Source: Musa acuminata AAA Group
Taxonomy: Eukaryota; Streptophyta; Magnoliopsida; Zingiberales; Musaceae
Direction of reading: 5' to 3'
NCBI RefSeq assembly: GCF_036884655.1
Contig: NC_088345.1
Coordinates: 35,481,001 to 35,545,000, forward strand
DNA: 64,000 bases
The notes under the pieces are model-generated. The model had not been told where the DNA came from, did no database searches, and worked only from the letters and a program-made list of their open reading frames with translations. Each line of letters starts with the position of its first letter. Within the stretch, counting starts at the first letter, position 1. The translations under genes were made by a program, and so were the position numbers. Positions 55,380 through 64,000 of this stretch are shown in pieces.

Positions 55380-55846
55380 ATGAGTAGAGGTTCGGATATG
55401 AGATATCCGATGGAGCCCTTGTCTTATTGGATGCAGATCCAATACCCACTAGGGGAGGACCCATTAGGGTTTGACATGGGACCTCTATAAATAGGAGAGA
55501 TTCAGAGCCTCATAGGCTAGAGTCTTTGCTTGCCTTTCCTATTCTCCTCTCCCTCTCCACCTCAGAGCAGGTCTGGAGTTTTGAGGAGCGTCATCGCAAC
55601 TCTGCTGTGTGGATCATCGCTAGAGAGGAGGACGCTTGACCTCCTTCACCCTCTCCTAAGGATCTGCAAGGCAACAGGGATATACGATCTCCCTATGTAA
55701 CACAATCTACTCTATACGCAGTTTTAAGTTTTGCGGATTTTGCGCACCAATCTTCGCACGACGACGAACATCTCTTTGGGAATCAAAGATTTTGTTTTCT
55801 TGTTCTTCCGCTGCACATATGATGTCGCCCCCAAGATTTCCCAACA
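55380..55846 (+). mobile_element. COP3 3' LTR, second part
   Basis: This resumes at AATGAGTAGAGGTTCGG and ends CCCAACA at 55846, followed by TAACC. It includes the about 50 bp (GGTCTGGAGTTTTGAGGAGC and on) missing from the 5' LTR. Confidence 0.92.
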
Positions 55847-56083
55847 TAACCTATAACCGAGATTCTTTAGGGTCTATGTTTAAAGGTGAATCGGTCTCAT
55901 TATCGTGATATCATCACAATCCGATTTTCATTGCACAAATCCATGGACATCACAATATATATATGTAATAAGCAATATAAAGTGAGAAAAATATTATAAT
56001 AATAAAATAAATAAAAAGAGTGCACGTCATATCATATGTGTCATCACTCACATGATTGGTTTGCAAGGTACCTATGACTAGTA
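55847..56083 (-). mobile_element. Older COP3 LTR, reversed, right part
   Basis: It continues 45752-45969 across the insertion and ends CCTATGACTAGTA at 56083, the inverted LTR start (TACTAGTCATAGG). It is more diverged than the element's own LTRs, as expected for an older host copy. Confidence 0.88.
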
Positions 56084-56107
56084 TCCCCATGCTATAGAAG
56101 GCCACTC

Positions 56108-56716
56108 ATGCTTGTCATAGGTGCTCTGTAAGCCAATCACATAAGTAATGGCATGTGTGACATGGTACACAGTCTTTTTACTTATTATTATTATTAGTAT
56201 TTTCACACTTTATTGCATATTGTATATATTGTAATATCCCTGGATCTATGCAATGAGAGTTAGATTACGATAATGAGACTGATTTATCTTTAAACATAGA
56301 CCTACTCGTGTGGGGACATTATGGGTACAGTGCAAGTGCTCATTAGAGAATGAGTTCGCTGATAGATCTGCTCATAAAATGTTAGATGATTGATGATACC
56401 TTAATGTTAGACAGCGATTCCATCATCCTAGTTATGTATTTGGTCCTTAGCCTTGAGATACCAAGAATGTCCTGTATGAGTACTCCACTCTATGATACCG
56501 GACTTATATGTCTAGAAGTTCCAGATCGAACACAACCGGTCATTGATGGGAGTAGCAACTAACCTTATGAGAGCAATTGAATATCAATAGAGGATCATTC
56601 GCTCTTAGTATCATGAGAGGAATATTCTATATGTTCTTACTTCAACAAATCCTTAGCCAAAGTCATTTAAATTGAAAGAGAAAGAGTTCTCTGGGAGAAT
56701 CCGATTAGCTAAAGAA
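56108..56716 (+). mobile_element. COP3 LTR relic, forward
   Basis: From CTTGTCATAGGTGCTCTGTA this aligns with the first 700 bp or so of the COP3 LTR, strongly diverged (for example TGTAATATCCCTGGATCTATG for TGTGATGTCCTTGGATTTGTG). It ends near GAGAATCCGATTAG. Opposed to 55847-56083, so the two LTR starts face each other across 24 bp. Confidence 0.82.
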
Positions 56717-56726
56717 ACCATGCCCC

Positions 56727-57820
56727 GCATTAATGGCTGGCAACATGCCTCAGCTTCCCCAGTCATCTCTTGGCTGACATCTCAACAGAAGCTATACCTC
56801 TACATTAATGACTAATAGTATGACTTGGCTTCACCAGCCTTCCCTTCTAAACAAATGATAAAGGGACCACTCCTTGCTTAACCTAAGGGAGTTAGCCCAA
56901 AGGCATCCCAATGGTCCACCTAACGCGCCAGAGGACACACGCCAGCAAATCACCCTCATTAATGCCTCTACCATATAGGGTAAGGGGGGCCTTGGCTAAT
57001 ACACGTCTAGATTGCTCGGCGCCTAAGTATAAAAGCTAAGCACTAGACCAAGACAAAGGGGTGGGCAAAAACCCTCTATTCTCTCATTTATACTGCTCAT
57101 ACTATTGTCTTCCTCTCTCTCTATCTTTCGTTGACTTCAACATTGGAGGGGTCAAGCTGGGACACCCTCAGCGTAGACCCGTTGTACAGGACCCCCAGTG
57201 CCATCCAAAGACATGGCTAGAAGACAACTTAGTAGCTAAGAGAATCCAGCTCTCCTACCCAGCTTCACCATACCAAGGCCATGCCACTCTTAACAAACCA
57301 CCTCCCCTAGCGGGCTCTCTACACCGACTAACCATGTCAGCAAGGAGGAGTCAACAAAAAGGACCTGCACCTTCGATAGTGAACCAATCGGGTCGATTCA
57401 ACCGTCGATGGTCTTTGTGTACTAACAGTACGCTTAATGCTATCGATAAACAGGGTGGTCTTGCTTTCTCATGCCCCTTCCCGAGCCACGACATAAAGAA
57501 TTATAATACTAACTTAAGCATCGAAGGTGCTGCGCTAGGCAACCCTCAATGCCGGCTTATCATGCAGGATCATCGGCCACTCGAAGACACCTAGACGACC
57601 CAACCCCCAGGGAGGAACCTTGCAACTACGAAGATCCCAATTCGCCTACCCCACCATCCCAAGTTGGGTCCTCACCAATAGAACAGCTTTCGAGCAGACA
57701 ACCTATGTGGTCTCACCTTATTAAGTCTCCCATGTCAGCTAGGAAGAAGTACCTGGATGAGCTTACACCTTCGGTAGTGGACCAACCAGGCTGACTCATC
57801 AATCGATGGTACTCATGACA
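56727..57820 (+). mobile_element. Gypsy-like LTR/leader relic
   Basis: Features typical of plant Ty3-gypsy LTRs of the Tat/Retand type: TATAAAAG at 57028-57035, then CTCTCTCTATC, then TTGACTTCAACATTGGAGGGGTCA and CTGGGACACCCTCAG. A 177-codon frame at 57061 covers this and has no recognisable domain. No PBS, gag or pol is evident, and the boundaries are soft. Confidence 0.5.
57127..57820. repeat. Diverged tandem duplication, spacing about 376-397 bp
   Basis: Two copies share ordered landmarks: CATTGGAGGGGTCAAGC / CATCGAAGGTGCTGCGC (57140 / 57516), CAGGACCCCCAG / CAGGATCATCGG, ATGTCAGCAAGGAGGAG / ATGTCAGCTAGGAAGAAG (57333 / 57730), and ACACCTTCGGTAGTGGACCAACC as the second form of CACCTTCGATAGTGAACCAATC. 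Divergence is large, so the duplication is old or part of the family. Confidence 0.75.
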
Positions 57821-58547
57821 CCATCAGGTTCCAACTTGAGATCACTTGGAGGTATCTTGTCCAAGTAAAACTAGGCACGATTGGGTTGTCTCGAGGACAA
57901 GGTCGCCTAGTTGGTTGACCAAATTAAATGACCTTGAGATGAAAGAATCTATGACGAGTCTTTTCGATCCGAAGAGCAGACATCTTTCTTGTTTATATAA
58001 TCGGTTTTAAGCCACTCTAAGAAAATTTAACTTGAAAAAATAGGCTCTTTTTAAAATTAAATAAATAGATGATGTGGATCGAAACTCTAGGTATTATCAT
58101 AATCTTATCACCGTTAGAAAGAAAACTAATAGGATTATGAACATTGAAGTTAATAATGGGAGTGTTACGTCCCCGGAGGGCATTATGAACACGAGTAGAC
58201 TCTTTAGAATGAACCGATTGAGGATGGTGTCACCCTAATAGGACAGATTGGGTTGCTTGGTATCTTCCCTCAAGAGTGGGTGTCCCTTGTTGCCCCTTTC
58301 AGATGATACGAAGAATGTAATGTTGTATGTTTCTTGGGATATGGTAAGAGTCTTGAGCTGGACAGGTATACTGTTGAGTTTTATATAGGCTGATGAGAGA
58401 TGATTTTTGATCTTTTAACGTTGGATATCAATTGTTTTCATTCCTTTTGTGTTCGAAAAGAGTCTACTCGCGTGTTATACTGTTGAGTTTTATAGAGGTT
58501 GCAGGGAGTTGTATAGAAGCATGAGGTTTTTACTGACATGGTTTTTA
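57821..58547. other. Unassigned 0.7 kb
   Basis: No domain, repeat or LTR boundary is recognised. CTGTTGAGTTTTATA occurs at about 58371 and again at about 58481, followed by GAG/GAGGTTG, hinting at a short duplication. Confidence 0.4.
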
Positions 58548-59950
58548 TTCGTAAATGCTCGAATTCTTCTCGCATCAACGATTTTCGTCCCATTTTGCTT
58601 TGTTACGTTAATTATAGAATCTTATCTAAAATGTTGGCCAACGTTTAAAATCAATCCTTTCTAAAGTTATTTCCAAAGAGTAATCTACTTTTTTTTTTTT
58701 GTTTCCTGTGACTTGGGATCGATCCAAGATAATATCCTTATTGCCCAAAAGATTACTCATTCATTGTATGATGCTAAAAGAATAAACCCTTTTGTTATGA
58801 TTAAGGTGGATTTGGAGAAGACATAATGATCGTTTGTGGTGGAGTGCGGTGGTTATTGTTTTACACGCTCTTAATTTTCCTGTTAGATTTATTGCTTGGA
58901 TTCGCTACTGCATCTCAAAACCTGAATTTGCTTGTGTTGTAAACGGTGATCCTTTTATGCCTTTTAGTAGTGTTCAGCCACGAATCCACTATCTCCATGT
59001 TGTGGTAGCTCAGCTACTCACTGATCTTCTTCTTAATCAGGCCTCTAAACTTTCTCCTTTTTATTTCGAGCACCGACTCAAAATTTTTCGCTGGATGTTT
59101 TTCACACTTATGAGAAGTACACCCAATCAAAGAATGAATTTTGCTAAAACTGAGATCTTCTTTCTCAAGCATGGCAGCAGGAATAAAAAGGACTGAAATA
59201 TGTGGTTTTCTTATTGTCAAAGACGACTCCTTCCTTCCCGTTTTGTCTAAGATTGAGAGGATTATCCAAAAATTCATTTGTTAAAAGAAACTTGAGAAAC
59301 TCAGGTATCCATCCATCTCATTGGCTAGGATAAGGTAACCGATCCTAAATCTAAGGGATGGTTGTGGTGTATACATGACATTTATGTAACCAAAATTGCC
59401 ATGCAAGTTAAGAGGATTGGCTAGTGCTTGAACAATTACGACTATCCAGGGAAATGTGGTTACCATTATTAAATATGGTAAGGTGCATCCTCGGCGGATC
59501 ACACTCAATCCTAAAATGAGTTGGAGTTGGTGACTGTTTCTTAGATCTATGGACGTCTCCTTTTTTTTTTTTTTTGGAGGAACCGAGGAGGGGAGGAGGG
59601 ATTGACTTTCTACTTTGAACTGTTACTGGTCAATATGTTCTTACCGGTGGAAAGCCTTGTTCGGGGAAAGGCAGCCTTTACATCGAGTTGTATGCTGTGA
59701 AGGAAGAAGGGCTAAGGAATAATGTTGCTCAGGAAGTGGTGCAAAAAATCTAGATAGAAATGGATGCTGAGGTTGCTGTCTGCATTTTAAAGAAGGAATC
59801 TGATCCTCCTCCATGGACTGGACTACTTCCTATCTTGTGCGAGACATTTTTCACCTCATCGACTCTTAATAGTCTCTCATGTGTAGAGAGAAGCGAATCA
59901 GTAATATAATTGGCTTGCTAATAGTATAAGATCAATCATCTCTCTTTTTT
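58548..59950 (+). pseudogene. LINE (L1-type) reverse transcriptase and RNase H relic
   Basis: The plus strand, in changing frames, shows the order of plant L1 RT motifs: NDFRPILLCYVNYRILSKM (about 58580), ANVLKSILSKVISKE, KITHSLYDAKRINPFVMIK (about 58745), LWWSAVVIVLHALNFPVRFI (about 58840), EFACVVNGDPF, and MNFAKTEIFF (about 59130). The catalytic FADD block is missing or scrambled. At about 59690-59900 ELYAVKEGLR, MDAEVAVCILKKES and SLSCVERSES match the RNase H-like domain found at LINE ends. Many stops and frameshifts; a T-run at 59560-59574. No start, second zinc domain or poly-A tail can be placed. Confidence 0.8.
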
Positions 59951-60243
59951 TTTGGAGCGGAGAATAAAGACCTCAAATTACTTATTTATAGGTGTTACTT
60001 AGCTTATACCTATAAACAATTTTTTATAGTGCCACATCAAGCTCATTCCTTGGTCTCGCCAACTTCTTAGAGAACTTTTATCAGACTAACATAAATAAAA
60101 TTATCTATCTATCTTTGTCGAGATGTCATGATGGTTTAGTGAATAAATGTTTTATATATCGTTTAGTATAATAATTTTTTTTCTTCTCGGCATATCATGT
60201 TTTAATGTTTTATGTGGAAGTCTCTAAGGCACTTAAAAGGTGT

Positions 60244-60286
<43 letters not shown>

Positions 60287-62330
60287 ATACTGTCTAATAC
60301 ATATGATATGTGTTTGCATTAACAAAAAAAATCTGAATCAAGTAATATTCTGTACGAAAAAAATTATTTGATTTATTTTTATAACTATGAAGAAAAAATC
60401 TGAGAGACAATTAGCATTAGATATTAGTAAATCACTCATTCATATTTTTGTTTCCTAGAAATTTATACAAACAATAAGTAATCCATTATGCCAAACCTAA
60501 TTTACTGATTTGTCAAATAGATAAAACTGAAGTACACATTAGACTGGAAGTTATTGTTGCACAAATATGGATGTAGAGATCAGACGAGGCACAATTAAAG
60601 TGAGGAAAAAAAGACACCAAAAGGCATTGGAGAAATGACTTCAGTAATTAAGTCAGATAAGGAAATATTAATGGTGTGTTAAGGCTTCAAGGATAATATT
60701 TATATGTGACATGAAGACGAAAAGAAATATAAGAATAATTTTATATTAGTAAAAATTAAAAATTAGGATGATGTGTATTGAGTTTAAGACTTGGAACAAT
60801 CTCATAGTATTAACGACTGAAGAATTATTGAGGTCGACTCATAAGTTAGCAACTTAAATATCTTGAGTTGCATTAAATTTCAACACCTTATCATGTCATC
60901 ATGATACTAAGTTCATGATTTCAATTGTTCCCTACCTTCTCTCTCTATTGTCGTGTGATTGTCCATGATTGCTTGAAGTGCCCATAATGAAAATATTGTT
61001 CTCTCTCTCTTTCTCTCGCTCGTCATGTTATTGTATATGATCGATCAAAGTGCCCCTCCTGCTTTGATTTGCCTACTGCACTTTCTCTTGTTTGTGTTGT
61101 TGTTCAATTGCTGCTGCTTTTAATTTTTTTTGTTGATTGAATTCAGGCAAATAACCTTTATTTTTGTGATAAAAATGTGAACTTCATGCTCATGTTCATG
61201 TAACTTCCAATTTAGCACGATGCTCCACCATTTGAGCTAAAAATCCAACACTAATATTTTAGTTATTTACATCCCATTAGATACTTGATAATTCAAATAG
61301 TGATGATAAATCATTCCTAGTGCTACTTAAGAATTTTTTGCATAGTTTCCAAGAGATCTTAGCTAAGTGAACCTAATTGTACTAATCTCAGTATGCATCC
61401 ACCATGTAGGGACATGTTCATGTCCAACATCTTTCTAGAAGTGGATGCGAGATTTCAGAAAGAATCGAAGAAAAACAAGATAATCTAATTATCGAGAGCA
61501 TAGAAAAGCAAAATAGAAAATCTCTACAGAAGCAAATGTTTCACATGATGATGCTTTAATGATTTTTTGTTAAGTAGCTTAAGTTGAGATTCTAGTCCCA
61601 CGTCTAAAATTCTCTCTTTTATTTTCCATTATCTTGTATAAAAAATCTTATTGAGTGATAAACTATTGCAACTTTTGCTCTAGATAATTAAAAAATTTGG
61701 GTGTAATTAGGATTGGATTTTATGGGTGCTTTTGGCTTTTTAGTGGACTTTTTCTTATCTTTGCTTTCTCTATATCTATTGATCTATTTTTGCTAGATTG
61801 TGAATTTTCTGAATTAGTGACAAAATTTAAAATTCAGAAATTCAATTTCTAGTTCAAATTTAATGAAATAGAGACCGATTAATGATTTTCACTTATCAAT
61901 ACAAAACTAAAGAGTTTAAAATAATACCTAAACACTTGCACAACCCAAACCCCCCAAAATCTTTTCCTCTAAATAGGATCAAAGTTACAATGGGAAAAGA
62001 AATATCTTTATAGGCTATAAGAGAGACGTCTATCAAATATGCTTCAGATGTGAGATTAAAGTCTAAACTTAAGCCACCTGTCAATAAATCTTCACGTTAG
62101 CTTCAAGTTATAAGAATGTCTTCAAACAGAAATTTCTTCTAGCATTTTCTCCAAAGTCAATTAACGTATCATGTACTAGCGATTCTAATTACATCAATAC
62201 AATGGTTAAACTTATGTATTAGAATTGCCTTGGCCATTATATCAATTGAATTCTCGGTTGCAGCAAATTTTCATTGCAAAAGCACCATGTGATCTAGTAT
62301 CTCAAATAAAATAATATCTAACATCATTAT
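59951..62330. other. AT-rich DNA without recognised genes
   Basis: About 2.4 kb of AT-rich sequence. A (TA)n run of about 19 units lies at 60248-60284. I find no frame over about 60 codons with a domain, no LTR or terminal inverted repeat, and no similarity to the rest of the window. It is the most likely piece of old, non-repeat background DNA here. Confidence 0.5.
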
Positions 62331-62336
62331 GGATAT

Positions 62337-62680
<344 letters not shown>

Positions 62681-64000
62681 TGTTGAATCTCGGATTTTGA
62701 TGATGAAGTCAATTGTCATTTGTTATCTAATCTATGTGTTGAGATAAGTGTGCAGGATTAACTACGATGAGAGTAAGACAAGCAGCAGGAGTTGCGCCGG
62801 AGTCAAGATCATGATCACGTTGGGAGTTCGAGAGTTCGACGGAAGTTCGGACGGTCGTCGGAGGTTCAGAGAGAACAGATCCGAGAAGTCCAGAAGCTTG
62901 CCAAGCGAAGCTCGTCGGAACTCGCCAAGTGGATCGTCGCAAAGTCCAGGAGTATGCCGGATGTCCGCAGAAGGATCACCGAGGGTTATCGGTTGATCGA
63001 CGGAAGTTGGCCGGAAACTCGCCGGAAGAAGCGATTGACGCATCGGAGCAAGCTGCAGAAGTTGTCTTAGAGATAATCGTAGTTAGCACGATGATTAAGC
63101 ATGAAAATGGGAGGTGATCCCATTAGCTTAATCTTGGGGCAATTGGGCCCCTGAAAAGATTCAAAGTGGGTCGAATGGAGTGAACCATTCGGACCCTGAT
63201 TGCACCAGGAGGTGCAACCGCCCCAGCCAGGAGGTGCAACCGCCTGGGCTGTGGGGTTGAGAGGTGCAACCGCCCCAGCCAGGAGGTGCAACCGCCTGGG
63301 CTGTGGGGCTGGGAGGTGCAACCGCCCCAGCCAGGAGGTGCAACCGCCAGGGCTGCACGGCTGGGAGGTGCAACCGCCCCAGCCAAGAGGTTGCACCGCC
63401 AGAGCTCAAGTTCCGAGCTCTGCCAGGCGATGCAACCACCAAGCTCAGTCTTCGAGCTTTGGCAGAGAGGTGCATCAGCCTGAGATCAGTCTCGAGCTCT
63501 GCCAGGTGATGCATTCACCAAGCTCAGTCTTCGAGCTCTGGCAGAGAGGTGGATCAGCCTGAGCTCAGCTTGGAGCTCTGCCAGGTGATGCAACCACCGA
63601 GCTCTGTTTCGAGCTCTGCCAGGTGATGCAATCACCAAGCTCAGTCTTCGAGCTCTGCCAGGTGATGCAACCATCGAGCTCAGTCTTCGAGCTCTGGCAG
63701 AGAGAAGCAATCGGCAGAGCTCAGTCTTCGAGCTCTGCCAGGCGGTGCCACCTCTCCAGTCGAGAGGTGCAACCGCCTGATCCCAGAAATTCTGGGATTT
63801 GATCGATTTGATCGTTTTGAGCTCGAATTTTGAATTGGGTTGGGGCCTATAAATACCCCACCCATTCAGCACTGAAAAGACAAAGACCTATACCGAAATT
63901 GTGATCTTTTCTGTGATTCTAAAGAGCTCAAAAGTGTTGTAAAGCCTTTAAGTCTCCTCCTTCTGTTCTTCAAGTTTTCAATTGTAAAGTGAGGAGAGAA
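62681..64000 (+). mobile_element. SIRE-B LTR, cut by the window edge
   Basis: It begins TGTTGAATCTCGG right after the TA block and matches the solo LTR at 35649 almost base for base, with few differences (for example ATGCAACCACC here for ATGCATTCACC at 36402). Promoter module about 63200-63770, TATA box 63848-63855. Whether it is a solo LTR or the 5' LTR of an element to the right cannot be seen. Confidence 0.95.

Larger units (their letters stand above)
45970..55846 (+). mobile_element. COP3 copia element with nested solo LTR
   Basis: It is bounded by TAACC (45965-45969 and 55847-55851). Order: LTR, PBS, long leader, gag, pol (PR-IN-RT-RH), PPT, LTR, all on the plus strand. The LTR termini are TACTAG...CCAACA, thus TA...CA instead of TG...CA. 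Coding regions are full of stops. A 1522-bp solo LTR of the SIRE family lies in the 3' LTR. This is a non-SIRE copia lineage; I do not assign it further. Confidence 0.93.

Overview
The window is plant nuclear repeat DNA with no host single-copy gene, rRNA, tRNA or CRISPR that I can support. Nearly all of it is LTR retrotransposons stacked inside one another. Every readable primer-binding site is of the initiator-Met tRNA type (TGGTATCAGAGC, or a near match). Large Sirevirus-type Ty1-copia elements together with a 3.8 kb-LTR Ty3-gypsy element suggest a repeat-rich angiosperm, perhaps a monocot, but I cannot name the species.

Names used here: GYP1 is a Ty3-gypsy element with 3.8 kb LTRs (Del/Tekay-like). 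GYP2 is a Ty3-gypsy element with a 342 bp LTR. SIRE-A, -B, -C and -D are subgroups of one Sirevirus-like copia family whose LTRs begin TGTTGAATC and end CCTAACA. COP3 is a different copia family whose LTR begins TACTAGTCATAGG and ends CCCAACA.

Layout: 1-569 rearranged COP3 LTR pieces around a (TA)n tract; 570-3382 GYP2 gag/protease relic, leader, PBS and LTR (minus strand); 3395-3715 old SIRE relic; 3794-9725 GYP1 (3' LTR, gutted internal region, start of 5' LTR; minus). GYP1's 5' LTR is split by element E1 (SIRE-A, minus, 9726-29945, TSD TATAT), and E1's pol is split by E2 (SIRE-A, plus, 14279-24373, TSD GCGTC). GYP1's LTR resumes at 29951 and is broken again at 30692 by E3 (SIRE-C, minus). 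In E3 the integrase and RT region is absent and a separate 369-codon gene stands in its place; E3's gag is split by a SIRE-B solo LTR (35649-37996, TSD GCTTT). From 40904 to 45751 are recombined SIRE-D LTRs and gag remains in both orientations. A degenerate COP3 element (45970-55846, TSD TAACC) sits in an older COP3 LTR and carries a SIRE-C-like solo LTR (53853-55374, TSD TTACA) in its own 3' LTR. Then come a COP3 LTR relic, a gypsy-like LTR/leader relic with an internal duplication (56727-57820), a LINE relic (58548-59950), AT-rich DNA, a large (TA)n block, and a SIRE-B LTR running off the right edge.

How the parts work: E2 is the only nearly complete element. It has 2.3 kb LTRs, a PBS, gag with two zinc knuckles, a pol frame carrying protease, integrase, reverse transcriptase and RNase H, and a polypurine tract. 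Gag and pol are in one frame separated by a single TAG, and the same TAG is present in E1 and E3. The most unusual items are this shared TAG, the captured gene in E3 with its own promoter-like leader, and the repeat modules shared among LTR promoters of different subgroups. Relative age is readable from the nesting: GYP1 before E1 before E2; E3 before its solo LTR; old COP3 LTR before the COP3 element before its solo LTR.
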